From assembly GCF_003989665.1 (NCBI RefSeq), contig NZ_RZIJ01000001.1, forward strand, positions 248,001 through 312,000: a stretch of 64,000 nucleotides of DNA, in the 5' to 3' direction. This DNA comes from Azospirillum doebereinerae (lineage in GTDB: Bacteria > Pseudomonadota > Alphaproteobacteria > Azospirillales > Azospirillaceae). The position numbers and the translations under genes are program-made. Of the stretch, positions 1 to 12,032 are shown one piece after another (position 1 is the stretch's first letter; each line of letters begins with the position of its first letter). Under the pieces are notes generated by a model. The model did not search any database. It saw only the letters and a program-made list of their open reading frames with translations, and had not been told where the DNA came from.

Positions 1-65
1 CGAGCCGTTCCTCCGTGCATTCAACAACAGCGAAACGGCCCGATCAACCCTTTGTTCGATCCGCC

Positions 66-695
<630 letters not shown>

Positions 696-810
696 GTGTT
701 CTTCCCTGCCCCCGCAGTTGGCTGGACCGGTGTTCGTTCCCGGCACGAAACCACATATAGGCGCCGCCGGGGGCGGGCGGAAGCCCACCCCCACTCCTTT
801 TGGGAGTTTG

Positions 811-2145
811 TTACGCCTCGGCGCTCTCTTCGTCCTCGTCCTTGGTCAGTTCGTCGACGGTGACCGTCGTCTCGGTGACCTTGGCCAGCTCGAGGATGTG
901 GTCGACGACCTTGTCCTCGAAGATGGGCGCGCGCAGGTTTTCCAGCGCCTGCTGGTTCTGCTTGAAGAACTCGAACACCTGACGCTCCTGGCCGGGGAAG
1001 CGGCGAGCCTCCTCGATCAGCGCGCGGTTCACCTCGTCCTGGGTGACCTGGATGTTGTTGCGGCGGCCCACCTCGGACAGCAGCAGGCCCAAGCGGACGC
1101 GGCGCTCGGCGATGGCGCGGTATTCGGTCTTCAGCTCGTCCTCGGACTTGTCGGCGTCCTCACCGGCGTTGCCGTTCTTCAGCTCTTCCTGCAGGCGGGC
1201 CCAGATGCCCTCGAACTCGATGTCGACCATGCCGGCCGGCACCTCGAAGGAGTGGCCCTCGGCCAGCTTGTCGAGCAGCTGGCGCTTCACGCGCAGGCGC
1301 GACAGCTTGGCGTATTCGCCCTTGATGCGGTCGCGGACGGCTTCGCGCATCTTCTCCAGGCTCTCCATGCCGAACTCCTTGGCGAGGTCGTCGTTGACCT
1401 CGGCCGGGACGTTCTTGCGGAGCTCCTTGACGTCCACCTCGAACACCGTGGCGGCGCCCTTCAGGCGCTCGTGCGGGTAGTCCTCGGGGAAGGTGACGCT
1501 GATGGTCCGGTGCTCGCCGGCCTTGGCGCCGACCAGCTGCTCCTCGAAGCCCGGCACGAAGCGGCCGGCGCCCAGCTCCAGGGGATAGTCCTTGCCGTCC
1601 ATGCCCGGCAGGGCCTCACCGTCCACCGAACCGGCGAAGTCGATCAGCGCGATGTCGCCGGTCTCGGCGCCACGGTCCTCGGTGACCGGGGCCTGGGTCG
1701 AATGCGCGCTGGCCAGCTTGGCCAGGGCCTCCTCCACCGACTCGTCGGTCACCTCGGCGACCGGCTTCTCCAGCTCGATCGCGCCGAACTCGCCCGGCTC
1801 GACGTCGGGCAGCAGCTCGACGGCCATCTTGTAGGTGAGGTCGCCGTTCTCTTCGTACTTCTCGACCTCGATCTTCGGCTGGAGCGCCACGCGCAGGCCC
1901 CGCTCGCTCAGCGCCTGGCGCGAGCTGTCGGAGATGGCGTCCTCCAGCACCTCGGACAGCACGCCGCCGTGGTAGCGCTGCTTGATCACGCTCACCGGAA
2001 CCTTGCCCGGACGGAAGCCCGGCAGCTGGACGGTGCGGCGCAGCTCTTCCAGCTTGCCGTTCACCTTCCCTTCGATGTCCGTGGCGGAGATGACGACCTG
2101 AAATTCGCGCTTGAGGCCGTCGGTGCTGGTCTCGGTGATGTTCAT
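811..2145 (-). CDS. tig: Trigger factor, ribosome-associated chaperone
   Basis: Ribosome-bound peptidyl-prolyl isomerase and chaperone that meets nascent chains at the tunnel exit. The 444-residue protein has the three-part layout: N-terminal ribosome-binding domain with the signature GFRPGKVP near residue 45, a central FKBP-type domain (about 160-245, with [10 protein letters not shown] and [11 protein letters not shown]), and a long helical C-terminal domain. The C-terminus is acidic ([10 protein letters not shown]), common in proteobacteria. It lies about 115 bp upstream of clpP on the same strand and is probably co-transcribed with it. Confidence 0.97.
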   Translation of the reverse strand: MNITETSTDGLKREFQVVISATDIEGKVNGKLEELRRTVQLPGFRPGKVPVSVIKQRYHGGVLSEVLEDAISDSSRQALSERGLRVALQPKIEVEKYEENGDLTYKMAVELLPDVEPGEFGAIELEKPVAEVTDESVEEALAKLASAHSTQAPVTEDRGAETGDIALIDFAGSVDGEALPGMDGKDYPLELGAGRFVPGFEEQLVGAKAGEHRTISVTFPEDYPHERLKGAATVFEVDVKELRKNVPAEVNDDLAKEFGMESLEKMREAVRDRIKGEYAKLSRLRVKRQLLDKLAEGHSFEVPAGMVDIEFEGIWARLQEELKNGNAGEDADKSEDELKTEYRAIAERRVRLGLLLSEVGRRNNIQVTQDEVNRALIEEARRFPGQERQVFEFFKQNQQALENLRAPIFEDKVVDHILELAKVTETTVTVDELTKDEDEESAEA

Positions 2146-2235
2146 CGGAACGAAAGCCTATCTCGTTGTTCCGGCCCGGCGGCGCCCGTCCGGGCGGCCC
2201 GAAACCGTGTTATCCATGCGGTCCGTGTTTTGCCA

Positions 2236-2320
<85 letters not shown>

Positions 2321-2481
2321 GTTTCCATGGCAAAAGGCAGCCGCGACGGGTGCCGCGACACCCGCCGGACCGCCGGCGAAGTCCGGTCTATAGCACAGCG
2401 GCCCCGTTGCAAACAGGCAAATTGGGGCGGGTTCGGTCGGGAACGCCGCCGATTCCGCCCCCTTCGCCCGACCGGTCCGCC

Positions 2482-4056
2482 CTACCCGCCCGCCTTGCCC
2501 AGCGAACGGATCGCCGAGGAGGTGATGATCCTGCCGTCGCCGCTGTAGGATTCGTGGTTGGCGTCGATCTCGCCCAGCCGGTAGCGGTAGTTGATCATCA
2601 GCCCCATGGATTGCTTCAACCCCTTGCGCGAGCGGTCCGCCAACCAGTTCAACCGTTCCATCCGGGCGCCGTTGGTCAGGTGGAAATGCGCCACCGGATC
2701 CAGCGCGCGGGCCTGCGCGCCGCCCGGACGCTCGGCGCGCCGGTCGGACGCCCGCGCCGTGGTCAGATAGTGCACGGCGATCCGCATCAACGGCCCGCGC
2801 AGGCGTTTTTGCAGCTCCTCGTCCTCCTGCCAGCCGGGAATCGCCAGCGCGCGGGCCAGGATCGGAACGTCCTCGCCCGACTCGGGCGGGGTCTCGCCCC
2901 CCTCGGACAGACGTTCGGCCAAGCGCTCGGCGATGCGCTCGGCCTCGGCGTTGGTCAGCAGGGCGTCGCCGTCGCGGTCCAGCGTGCGGTCGAACCAGCG
3001 GCGGAAGCCGGGGATCGGCGACAGAGTGGCGAAGCACTTGATGTTGGGGAACTCGCCGGTCAGCCCGTCCACCACCCGCTTGATCAGGAAGTTGCCGAAG
3101 CTGATGCCGGCCAGCCCGCTCTGCGCGTTGGAGATCGAGTAGAAGATGGCGCTGTCGGCGCTCTTCGGGTCGCAGACCGGCGCCGAGGGATCGAGCAGCG
3201 CCTGCACGTTGTCGGACATGCCCTGGACCAGCGCGACCTCGACGAAGATCAGCGGCTCGTTGGGCATGCGCGGGTGGAAGAAGGCGAAGCAGCGCCGGTC
3301 CGAATCGAGCCGGTCCTTCAGATCCTGCCAGCCGCTGATCTCGTGCACCGCCTCGTATTTGATCAGCTTCTCCAGCAGCGAGGCCGGGCTGTCCCAGGTG
3401 ATGCGGTGCATCTCCAGGAAGCCGACGTCGAACCAGGAGCGCAGCAGGTTCTTGAGGTCGTCCTCCAGCGCCTGGAGCAGCGGCTCGCCGCGCGCCATCT
3501 CCATCAGTTCGGTGCGCAGGTCGACCAGGAACTTGACGCCTTCCGGCAGGGCGTTGAACTGGGTCAGCAGCCGCACGCGCGGCGGCTCCAGGGCGCGGCG
3601 CAGGGCGCGCTCGGCGTGGCCACGCGCCACGGGGTCGGTCGCCGCCTGGAAGGTCGCCATCGCCTCGTCCACGGCGGCCCGCTCGACGTCGAAGTCGCGC
3701 GCGAGCATCATTAGGAAGTTGCGCCGCCCCTGCGGGTCCAGCGCCAGATAGGTGCGGCCGAGCTGCGCCGCCCGCGCCCGCGCCGACACCTCGCCGCCGC
3801 GCGCCTCCAGGCAGGCTTCGATCTGCTCCTTGAGGCGCTCGGCGTCTTCCTTGGGCAGATGCGTGCGCGGCGCGGCACCGACCACGCCACGGGCCGAGGC
3901 GGCGATCTCACGCCAGTGGGTGCGCAGATTGTCCAGCGCACGGTCGAAGAAACCCGGCGGGGCGGCGGAGGCCGGGGCCGTCGGGTCGGGGGTCACCGTG
4001 GCGGTGGCCTTGGGGGCGGTGGCCTTGGCGGTGTCGGTATCGGGTGCATCGCTCAT
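2482..4056 (-). CDS. Malonyl-CoA decarboxylase
   Basis: Converts malonyl-CoA to acetyl-CoA and CO2; in alphaproteobacteria it is tied to malonate use or malonyl-CoA removal. The 524-residue product has an N-terminal helical region and the C-terminal acetyltransferase-like catalytic domain typical of MCD, recognisable in CFAFFHPRMPNEPLIFVEVA, FYSISNAQSGLAGI and FATLSPIPGFRRW, and ending in VAHFHLTNGA and MINYRYRLGEIDANHE. These contain the Ser/His regions conserved in the family. I take the ATG at 4056 because upstream codons are low-complexity. The first ~35 residues are Ala/Thr/Pro-rich and probably disordered. Confidence 0.93.
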   Translation of the reverse strand: MSDAPDTDTAKATAPKATATVTPDPTAPASAAPPGFFDRALDNLRTHWREIAASARGVVGAAPRTHLPKEDAERLKEQIEACLEARGGEVSARARAAQLGRTYLALDPQGRRNFLMMLARDFDVERAAVDEAMATFQAATDPVARGHAERALRRALEPPRVRLLTQFNALPEGVKFLVDLRTELMEMARGEPLLQALEDDLKNLLRSWFDVGFLEMHRITWDSPASLLEKLIKYEAVHEISGWQDLKDRLDSDRRCFAFFHPRMPNEPLIFVEVALVQGMSDNVQALLDPSAPVCDPKSADSAIFYSISNAQSGLAGISFGNFLIKRVVDGLTGEFPNIKCFATLSPIPGFRRWFDRTLDRDGDALLTNAEAERIAERLAERLSEGGETPPESGEDVPILARALAIPGWQEDEELQKRLRGPLMRIAVHYLTTARASDRRAERPGGAQARALDPVAHFHLTNGARMERLNWLADRSRKGLKQSMGLMINYRYRLGEIDANHESYSGDGRIITSSAIRSLGKAGG

Positions 4057-4169
4057 GCCCCGGAGTCTGACCTCTGCCGCCCGTTTCGGCAAGGGGACGC
4101 GCGCGGACACCCGCCGGAGGTACTACTGACAAGCCACCGGCCAATGACGAGGAGTCCCGTACCGGGCGG

Positions 4170-5630
4170 TCAGCCCTTCAGCGCGCGCAGCACTCCCGGC
4201 AAGGCGTTCGGCAAGTCCTCGGAAATCAGCCCCGGCCCGATCGTGTAGGCCGCTTCGCCGTGCAGCCACACCGCCGCGCAGGCCGCTTCGAACGCCTCCA
4301 TGCCCTGGGCGATCAGCCCGAGCACGATGCCGGCGAGCACGTCGCCCGAGCCGGCCGTCGCCAATTCCGCCGGGGCGTTGATGTTGATGACCGCCCGGCC
4401 GTCGGGCGCCGCGATCACCGTGTCGGCCCCCTTCAGCAGCACCACGGCGCCCGAGCGCGAGGCCGCCGCGCGGGTTCGCGACAGCTTGTCGCTGTCCATG
4501 CCCACCGAGGACCCGAACAGCCGCGCGAACTCCCCCTCGTGCGGGGTCAGCACGCAGCGCGCGTTCAGATGGTCCAGCAGGTCGTCGGAGGTCTCGGCGA
4601 AGCTGGTCAAGGCGTCGGCGTCGAGCACGCAGGCCTTGTCCGCCGCCAGAGCCGCGGCGACGTGGGCGCGGGTGCGGGCGCCGACCCCGGCCCCCGGCCC
4701 CAGCAGCACGGCGTTCTTGCGGTCGTCGCCCAAAATTTGGGCAAACTCGGAATCGCCGGCCATCGGCTCCACGATCACGCTGGGCGACCCGCTGGCGTAG
4801 ACCGTGAAGGCTTCCTGCGGGCAGGCCACCGTCACCAGCCCGGCCCCCGCCCGCAGCGCCGCGACCGAGGCCAGCCGTGCCGCGCCGGTCATCCGCGCAC
4901 CGCCCAGCACCACCGCGTGGCCGCGCGCGTATTTGTGGCCGTCCAGCATCGGCCATGGAAACAGGTGACGCCAAAGATCGGGGCCGTTGACGGCGGTCTG
5001 CGGCACGATGCCGTCGAGCACCCGGTCGGAGATGCCGATGTCGGCGACCAGCACCTCGCCGCACAGCGTGCGCCCCGGCAGCAGCACATGGCCCGGCTTG
5101 CGCCGGAAGAAGGTGACCGTCAGCGCCGCGTGGGGCGCCACGCCCAGAACGCGCCCGCTGTCGCCGTGCAGGCCGCTCGGCACGTCCACCGCGACGACGG
5201 TGCGGCCCTCCATCGCCTCGACGATGGCCTTGGCGACGCCCTCCAGCGGGCGGGACAGCCCGGCGCCGAACAGCGCGTCGATGACGAGCGGGTTGCCCTT
5301 GAGAATATAAGGATCGGCCGCCTCGATGGGACCCGGCCAGCGCTCCGCCGCCAGCGCCGCGTCGCCAACCAGGGCCGAGCGGGTGCCGAGCAGCGCGAGG
5401 CGCACCGGCCATCCGGCCTCCAGCAGCAGCCGCGCGATGACGAAGCCGTCGCCGCCGTTGTTGCCCGGCCCGCACAGCACCGCCGTCGGGTGCGGCGCCC
5501 AGCGGGCGCACACGGCGCGGACCACGGCGGCCCCCGCCGCCTCCATCAGGAGCTCTCCCGGCACGCCGGCCGCGATGCTCATCGTATCGGCCCGGTGCAT
5601 CTCCGCGACGGACAGAAGCTCGTCCACCAC
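4170..5630 (-). CDS. nnrD-nnrE fusion: Bifunctional NAD(P)HX epimerase/dehydratase
   Basis: Metabolite-repair enzyme. The N-terminal YjeF_N-type domain (about residues 1-210) epimerises hydrated NAD(P)H and carries GPGNNGGDGFV near residue 53. The C-terminal ribokinase-like domain (about 220-486) is the ADP/ATP-dependent dehydratase, with GHAVVLGGARMTGAARLA, LTPHEGEFARLF and the phosphate-binding ATAGSGDVLAGI. The 486-residue length matches fused bacterial enzymes. The start is a GTG at 5630 just after a GGGGAGGAG site. It is transcribed away from the tRNA-His gene and glnB. Confidence 0.95.
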   Translation of the reverse strand: MVDELLSVAEMHRADTMSIAAGVPGELLMEAAGAAVVRAVCARWAPHPTAVLCGPGNNGGDGFVIARLLLEAGWPVRLALLGTRSALVGDAALAAERWPGPIEAADPYILKGNPLVIDALFGAGLSRPLEGVAKAIVEAMEGRTVVAVDVPSGLHGDSGRVLGVAPHAALTVTFFRRKPGHVLLPGRTLCGEVLVADIGISDRVLDGIVPQTAVNGPDLWRHLFPWPMLDGHKYARGHAVVLGGARMTGAARLASVAALRAGAGLVTVACPQEAFTVYASGSPSVIVEPMAGDSEFAQILGDDRKNAVLLGPGAGVGARTRAHVAAALAADKACVLDADALTSFAETSDDLLDHLNARCVLTPHEGEFARLFGSSVGMDSDKLSRTRAAASRSGAVVLLKGADTVIAAPDGRAVININAPAELATAGSGDVLAGIVLGLIAQGMEAFEAACAAVWLHGEAAYTIGPGLISEDLPNALPGVLRALKG

Positions 5631-5800
5631 TCCTCCCCTCGATCAAGGCGACGGGGCCCAGAGTGGGGCGCCGTCCTTCAACCGGGCAAGCATAAACACC
5701 CGCTGTGCGGCCAGCCAGCCGCGCGGGTGTCAATGCATCGATTTTTCTGGATCGATTCTTGCAAAATCTCCCGGAGGAGACATTTTTGCAGGAAAGAAGA

Positions 5801-5877
5801 TGGGGCGATGGACGGGACTCGAACCCGCGACCACTCGGACCACAACCGAGAGCTCTACCAACTGAGCTACCACCGCC
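5801..5877 (-). tRNA. tRNA-His (anticodon GUG)
   Basis: The minus-strand sequence folds as a standard cloverleaf: D-arm TAGCTCAGTTGGTAGAGC, anticodon stem CTCGG/CCGAG with loop TTGTGGT (GTG), T-arm GGGTTCGAGTCCC and encoded CCA (5801-5803). The extra 5' G opposite C73 typical of tRNA-His is present. It sits between nnrDE and glnB. Confidence 0.95.
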
Positions 5878-6008
5878 GTCGTTGGGAGCGCTTATTTGCC
5901 CCAGCCGAGCCGGTCGGTCAAGCGATTTTTTCCGTGACCGCGAAAAAAGCCGTTTTTACCCGATGCGCACGATTTCGTGCGGAACGCTTGCGGGTTTTGC
6001 ACAAATAA

Positions 6009-6533
<525 letters not shown>

Positions 6534-6792
6534 TCGCGCCGAGCCCGCCCCTACCAGCCAGACGTCGCCAACATGCGCCTCACCCGTCCCCCCGCCCGGC
6601 CGTTCCACGCCGTGCCTTGCTGTTCCTCGGCCGATGGCCGTAGGGCGAAGGTGCGACTTTTTCGGCTGGCGCGTTGTGTGGGCCGGAAAGGCGTGACATA
6701 ACGTCCGCCGCGAGCGCCGTTTTTCCGCCCTCGTGACCCGAAGGTGGCTTGACGCAGCGGGATCCAAACCTCTTAAGCGTGGAAAAAGAGAT

Positions 6793-8202
6793 ATGTCCGA
6801 CATCAGCAAGGTCTTCGACCTGATCAAGGAACACGACGTCAAGTACGTGGACCTGCGCTTCACCGACCCGCGCGGCAAGCTCCACCACACCGCCCAGCAC
6901 GTCTCGACCATCGACGAGGACGTGTTCGAGGACGGCATCATGTTCGACGGTTCGTCGATCGCCGGCTGGAAGGGCATCGAAGAGTCGGACATGATCCTCC
7001 AGCTCGACCCGACCACCGCCGTGATGGATCCGTTCGCCGCCCAGCCGACGCTGAACATCCTCTGCGACGTGTTCGATCCGGGCACCGGCCAGGCCTACGA
7101 GCGCTGCCCGCGCGGCATCGCCAAGGCCGCCGAGCGCTACACCGCCTCGGCCGGCATCGGCGACACCATCTATTTCGGTCCGGAAGCCGAGTTCTTCGTC
7201 TTCGACGACGTCAAGTACACCGTCGAGATGAACAAGGTCTCCTACCAGTTCGCGTCGGACGAAGGCTCCTATTCGTCGGACAAGGAGTATGAGGACGGCA
7301 ACCTGGGCCACCGTCCGGGCACCAAGGGCGGCTACTTCCCGACCGCTCCGGTGGACAGCGCCAACGACCTGCGCGCCGAGATGCTGAGCGTCCTGGCCGA
7401 GATGGGCGTTCCGGTCGAGAAGCACCACCACGAGGTGGCCGCCGCCCAGCACGAGCTGGGCATCAAGTTCGACACGCTGGTCCGCACCGGCGACAACATG
7501 CAGTACTACAAGTACGTGGTGCACAACGTCGCCCACGCCTACGGCAAGTCGGCCACCTTCATGCCGAAGCCGGTGTTCGGCGACAACGGCTCGGGCATGC
7601 ACTGCCACCAGTCGATCTGGAAGGACGGCCAGCCGCTGTTCGCCGGCAACCAGTACGCCGACCTGTCGGAGCTGGCGCTGTACTACATCGGCGGCATCAT
7701 CAAGCACGCCAAGTCGCTGAACGCCTTCACCAACCCGTCGACCAACAGCTACAAGCGCCTGGTCCCGGGCTACGAGGCCCCGGTGCTGCTGGCCTATTCG
7801 GCCCGCAACCGTTCGGCGTCCTGCCGCATCCCCTACGTCGCCTCGCCCAAGGGCAAGCGCGTCGAGGTCCGCTTCCCCGATCCGTCGGCCAACCCGTATC
7901 TGGCCTTCGCCGCCATGCTGATGGCCGGCCTGGACGGCATCCAGAACAAGATCCACCCCGGCGACGCGATGGACAAGAACCTGTATGACCTGCCGCCGGA
8001 AGAACTGGCCAAGGTTCCGACGGTTTGCGGCTCGCTGCGTGAGGCCCTCACCTCGCTGCGCGAGGACAACGAGTACCTGCGCAAGGGCGACGTCTTCTCG
8101 CAGGACATGATCGACGGCTACATCGACCTCCGCACGGAAGAGATGATGGCCTTCGAGACCATGCCGCACCCGATCGAGTACAAGATGTATTACTCCGTTT
8201 GA
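6793..8202 (+). CDS. glnA: Glutamine synthetase type I, with 3' end supplied by an integrated island
   Basis: Dodecameric GSI-beta enzyme making glutamine from glutamate, ammonia and ATP. The 469 residues include the latch region [13 protein letters not shown], metal site [43 protein letters not shown] (Glu flap/ATP site) and the adenylylation Tyr398 in NLYDLPPEE. The ATG at 6793 follows an AAAAAGAG site. The last ~28 bp (8176-8203) recur at 39848 and 52776, so this 3' end is an integration site: the present terminal codons probably came with the left island, while the protein still ends KMYYSV. Confidence 0.98.
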   Translation: MSDISKVFDLIKEHDVKYVDLRFTDPRGKLHHTAQHVSTIDEDVFEDGIMFDGSSIAGWKGIEESDMILQLDPTTAVMDPFAAQPTLNILCDVFDPGTGQAYERCPRGIAKAAERYTASAGIGDTIYFGPEAEFFVFDDVKYTVEMNKVSYQFASDEGSYSSDKEYEDGNLGHRPGTKGGYFPTAPVDSANDLRAEMLSVLAEMGVPVEKHHHEVAAAQHELGIKFDTLVRTGDNMQYYKYVVHNVAHAYGKSATFMPKPVFGDNGSGMHCHQSIWKDGQPLFAGNQYADLSELALYYIGGIIKHAKSLNAFTNPSTNSYKRLVPGYEAPVLLAYSARNRSASCRIPYVASPKGKRVEVRFPDPSANPYLAFAAMLMAGLDGIQNKIHPGDAMDKNLYDLPPEELAKVPTVCGSLREALTSLREDNEYLRKGDVFSQDMIDGYIDLRTEEMMAFETMPHPIEYKMYYSV

Positions 8203-8203
8203 T
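8176..8203 (+). repeat. attL-type direct repeat: glnA 3' end, copy 1
   Basis: 28 bp covering the codons for [12 protein letters not shown]. It matches copy 2 (39848-39875) at 25 of 28 positions, and its last 23 bp match copy 3 (52776-52798) at 20 of 23. Every difference is synonymous (TAT/TAC, TCC/AGC/TCG, GTT/GTC). It marks the left boundary of the tandem islands. Confidence 0.88.
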
Positions 8204-8305
8204 GTAAGTTGTTGATTTCATTGGGGGTCGTTGGATTTTTGCTCCAGATTTGGCGCAAAGAAACCCAAGGAAAATCAACAGCCACCGTCTCGGATGTCTA
8301 ACGTG

Positions 8306-8340
8306 GAAACGGGTCGGCTTGCCGGCCCGTTTCTCGTTTT
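8306..8340 (+). terminator. Intrinsic terminator at left end of island 1 (serves glnA)
   Basis: A 13-bp stem GAAACGGGTCGGC/GCCGGCCCGTTTC (one G-U pair) with a 2-nt loop, followed by TCGTTTT. It lies inside island DNA, about 100 bp after the glnA stop, and so replaces the terminator displaced to 52872-52902. GTCTAACG at 8296-8303 recurs as a palindrome at the right end of the island. Confidence 0.8.
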
Positions 8341-8465
8341 GGGAGCATGACGCGGTCAACACTTCGCCTTCCTCATGGGCATGACTTCCCCAACCCTAGC
8401 GTGATCGAACCTGATGACAGCGGCCGCACCCGCGTGTAGAATTTTCTACCGACGGGAGAATTCTT

Positions 8466-11400
8466 TTGGCGCGTTCGTCCAATTTCGGGTTCCTGGCACG
8501 GTATGATGTCCAGCTCGAACGGCTGGGTGCCCTGGCCGAGCGCTTCTTCGCCGAGGACGCGAACACATCCATCATCAAGACCGGACAGTTCGCTGAACTG
8601 CTAGCGCAGTTGACGGCGGCCAAGCTCGGGATGTGGACATCCCCGGAGGAAAAGCAGGCCGACCTGCTGCGCCGCCTGCGCGATCGCGGCGTGCTGACCC
8701 GCGAGGTCGGCGACCTCTTCCACTTTCTCCGCAAGGCCAGGAACGACGCCGCGCACGATCTCGACGGCGATCATCGGATGGCGCTGTCCTGCCTGAAGAA
8801 CGCCCGGACGTTGGGGGTCTGGTTCCACCGGACCGTCACCGGCGACCGGGCCTTCGCGCCCAGCCCGTTCATCCCTCCATCCGACCCGCGCGCCGAAGGC
8901 GCCGCCTTGAAGGCCGAACTGGAACGGCTGCGAGGTGAACTCGCCGAACGGCAGTCGGCGCACGAGCGCATGGCGGCAGAGGCGCAGGCGGCGGCCCAGG
9001 CCGAGGCTGACCGCCGGCTGTCCGCCGAGGAGCGCGCCGCCCGCGCTGAAGCCGAGCGCCAGTCCTGGGAGCGGCTCGCCCAGGAGGCCGACGCCGACCG
9101 TGTGCGACTCGAGGCCGAGCTGACAGCCGCCCAGGCCCAGGCGGCGAGCGAGCCCGCGGAAGCCATCCAGGATCGCGTCGAGGTGGCCTATGCCATCGGC
9201 CAGGGCATCGACCTCGACGAGCGCGAGACCCGCCGCCTGATCGACGCCCAGCTCCGCGACGCGGGCTGGGAGGCGGACAGCGAGGTGCTCACCCACGCCG
9301 CCGGCGCCCGCCCGCAGAAGGGGCGCAATCTGGCGATCGCCGAATGGCCCACCGCCGACGGCGTCGCCGACTACGCGCTGTTCGCCGGCCTGGCCATCGT
9401 CGGCATGGTCGAGGCCAAGCGCGCCAACGCCAACGTGTCGGAGTTCATCAACCGGGCGGAGCGCTACAGCCGCGGCTACGTCCCGCGCGGCGACGATCAG
9501 CCGCCATCCGAGGGGCCGTGGGGCGACCTGCGCGTGCCCTTCCTGTTCTCGACGAATGGGCGCCCCTTCCTGCGCCAGTTCGAGGCGCTGTCCGGCATCT
9601 GGTTCCGCGACGGCCGCCACCCGCAGAACCTCGCCAAGGCGCTGGACGGCTGGTACACCCCCGCCGGCCTCCTCGAGGCATTGCGCAACGACCCGCGCGC
9701 CGCCGATGCCCGGCTGTCCCGCGACCCGTTCGCCTTCAACTTCCCCTTGCGCGACTACCAGCAGAGGGCCATCCGCGCCGTCGAGGAGGCGATCTCCGCC
9801 GGCCGGCGCGAGATCCTGGTCGCCATGGCGACGGGAACCGGCAAGACCAAGACCTGCATCGCGCTGGTCTACCGCCTGCTGAAGGCACAGCGGTTCCGCC
9901 GCATCCTGTTCCTCGTGGACCGGACGGCGCTCGGCGAGCAGGCCGGCAACGCGTTCAAGGAAACGCGGATGGAACACCATCAGGTCTTCGCCGACATCTT
10001 CGCGGTGAAGGAGTTGGGCGACATCCTTCCCGACCCCGAGACTAAGCTGCACATCGCCACCGTCCAGTCCCTGGTCAAGCGCGTCCTCTACGGCGAGGAG
10101 CCGCCGGCGATCGACCAGTACGACTGCATCGTCGTGGACGAGTGCCATCGCGGCTACCTGCTCGACCGCGAGATGGGCGACGAGGAGCTGAGCTTCCGCA
10201 GCCAGGACGACTACGTCTCCAAATACCGCCGCGTGCTCGACCGCTTCGACGCGGTGAAAATCGGGCTGACGGCGACGCCAGCCCTGCACACCGTGGAGAT
10301 TTTCGGCGAACCCGTCGTCCGCTACACCTATCAGGAAGCGGTGGTCGATGGCTGGCTGGTCGATCACGACCCGCCGCTGCGCGCCCACACCGCACTCAGC
10401 CAGGAAGGCATCCACTGGGACGCCGGGGAGCGGGTGGACGTCCTCGACACCCGGACCGGACAGCTCGACCTCATCCATCTGGACGACGAGGTCCGGTTCG
10501 ACGTCCAGGACTTCAACCGCAGAGTCCTGACGCCCGACTTCAACCGCGTCATCGCCGAATGGCTCGCCGGCCACATCGACCCCGGCCTTCCGGGCAAGAC
10601 GCTGGTGTTCTGCGCCACCGACCTGCACGCCGACATGGTGGTCGCCGCCCTGCGCGCCGCCTTCTCCGCCCGCTACGGCGCCGTCGAGAATGACGCGGTC
10701 GCCAAGATCACCGGGCGGTCCGACGACCCGATGCGGCAGATCCGCCGCTTCAAGAACGAGGAACTCCCCAAGGTCGCGGTCACCGTGGACCTGCTGACCA
10801 CCGGCATCGACGTGCCGAAGATCGTCAACCTCGTCTTCATCCGCCGGGTCAACAGCCGCATCCTGTACGAGCAGATGATCGGCCGCGGCACCCGCCTGTG
10901 CGAGGACCTGTTCGGCCCCGGCCAGCACAAGACCGCCTTCCGCATCTTCGACGCGGTCGGCCTCTACGCCGCGATGCAGGACCTGACGGAGATGCGCCCG
11001 GTCGTCGCCAACCCGAACATCACCTTCGCGGCGCTGATGGAGGAGTTGGCCGAGGCCACCGGCACACCCCTTCCCGCCCCCGCCCCGGCGCTGCCGCCGC
11101 CCGGCTTCGCCGAAGAGGAACAGGCTCCGTTCGAGGGGCCGCCCCCCGAGTCATCCGGACTGGCCCCGGAGGCCGCCGAGCGCCGCGCGCAGCAGGCGCG
11201 CTGGCTGGTCGGCCAGATCGTCGCCAAGCTGCACCGCAAGCGCCGCCGCCTGTCGGAGGCCGGCGAGCGCCGGTTCCGTGAACTGGCCGGCACCGACCCG
11301 GACAGCTTCGTCCGCCGCGTGAAGGACGCGCCGCCCGAGGAGGCGGCCCGCACCCTCATCGAGCACCGCGCCCTGATGGAGTTGCTTGACACCCGCATCG

Positions 11401-11993
11401 CCGACGACCCCATCCATGTGCCGCTCTACGGCGGAGCCGACGAGTTCCAGCACGAGGAGACCGGCTACGGCCCGAACATCACCCGGCCCGAGGACTACCT
11501 TGCCAGCTTCCGCCGCTATCTAGCGGAGAACCTGAACCGGGTCCCGGCGCTGAACGCCGTCGCCAACCGCCCCCGCGAGTTGACTCGCGCCCAACTCCGG
11601 GAAGTTCGCCTGCTGCTGGAGCGCGACGGCTTCGGCGAGGCGGAGTTGCGCGCCGCCTTCCGTGACGCGACGAACGCCGACATCGCGGCGTCGGTCATCG
11701 GCTACATCCGGCAGGCCGCGCTGGGCGATCCGCTCATCCCCTACGACGAGCGTGTGGACCGGGCGATGCGCCGGGTGCTATCCAGCCAGCCCTGGACGAA
11801 GGCGCAACGCGACTGGCTGGAGCGGATCGGGCGGCAGATGAAGAAGGAAGTTATCGTTGACCGCGAAGTGCTGGACCAGGGCGAGTTCCGCCAGCAGGGC
11901 GGCGGATTCGCGCGGCTGGATCGCGTGTTCGACGGGCACCTAGATGAGATCTTAAACAGTTTTTCAATTTATACTTGGGATTTGACCGCTTAA
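8466..11993 (+). CDS. hsdR: Type I restriction enzyme R subunit (EcoEI-like HsdR)
   Basis: Motor and nuclease subunit of a type I R-M complex; translocates DNA with ATP and cuts unmodified DNA. The 1175 residues contain an N-terminal DUF4145-like helical part ending FLRKARNDAAHD (about 70-110), a coiled coil (about 140-235), the HsdR nuclease region (about 250-330, with VEAKRAN as the ExK), and SF2 motor domains with Walker A ATGTGKT (~452), DECH (~557), GLTATP (~599) and RIDDLTTGIDVPKI-type motif V/VI region (DLLTTGIDVPKI, QMIGRGTRL). The start is a TTG at 8466 behind GGGAGAA. First gene of the hsd operon. Confidence 0.93.
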   Translation: MARSSNFGFLARYDVQLERLGALAERFFAEDANTSIIKTGQFAELLAQLTAAKLGMWTSPEEKQADLLRRLRDRGVLTREVGDLFHFLRKARNDAAHDLDGDHRMALSCLKNARTLGVWFHRTVTGDRAFAPSPFIPPSDPRAEGAALKAELERLRGELAERQSAHERMAAEAQAAAQAEADRRLSAEERAARAEAERQSWERLAQEADADRVRLEAELTAAQAQAASEPAEAIQDRVEVAYAIGQGIDLDERETRRLIDAQLRDAGWEADSEVLTHAAGARPQKGRNLAIAEWPTADGVADYALFAGLAIVGMVEAKRANANVSEFINRAERYSRGYVPRGDDQPPSEGPWGDLRVPFLFSTNGRPFLRQFEALSGIWFRDGRHPQNLAKALDGWYTPAGLLEALRNDPRAADARLSRDPFAFNFPLRDYQQRAIRAVEEAISAGRREILVAMATGTGKTKTCIALVYRLLKAQRFRRILFLVDRTALGEQAGNAFKETRMEHHQVFADIFAVKELGDILPDPETKLHIATVQSLVKRVLYGEEPPAIDQYDCIVVDECHRGYLLDREMGDEELSFRSQDDYVSKYRRVLDRFDAVKIGLTATPALHTVEIFGEPVVRYTYQEAVVDGWLVDHDPPLRAHTALSQEGIHWDAGERVDVLDTRTGQLDLIHLDDEVRFDVQDFNRRVLTPDFNRVIAEWLAGHIDPGLPGKTLVFCATDLHADMVVAALRAAFSARYGAVENDAVAKITGRSDDPMRQIRRFKNEELPKVAVTVDLLTTGIDVPKIVNLVFIRRVNSRILYEQMIGRGTRLCEDLFGPGQHKTAFRIFDAVGLYAAMQDLTEMRPVVANPNITFAALMEELAEATGTPLPAPAPALPPPGFAEEEQAPFEGPPPESSGLAPEAAERRAQQARWLVGQIVAKLHRKRRRLSEAGERRFRELAGTDPDSFVRRVKDAPPEEAARTLIEHRALMELLDTRIADDPIHVPLYGGADEFQHEETGYGPNITRPEDYLASFRRYLAENLNRVPALNAVANRPRELTRAQLREVRLLLERDGFGEAELRAAFRDATNADIAASVIGYIRQAALGDPLIPYDERVDRAMRRVLSSQPWTKAQRDWLERIGRQMKKEVIVDREVLDQGEFRQQGGGFARLDRVFDGHLDEILNSFSIYTWDLTA

Positions 11994-12032
11994 TTGATAT
12001 TAATTTCTGTTCGATTAGAGGAAATCAATATT

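Noticed and set aside
6660..6720. Second sigma-54 promoter directly before glnA
   Set aside because: CTGGCGCGTTGTG has GG but no GC at the required 10-bp spacing.
6580..8169. Minus-strand frame opposite glnA
   Set aside because: Pure shadow of a highly conserved gene.
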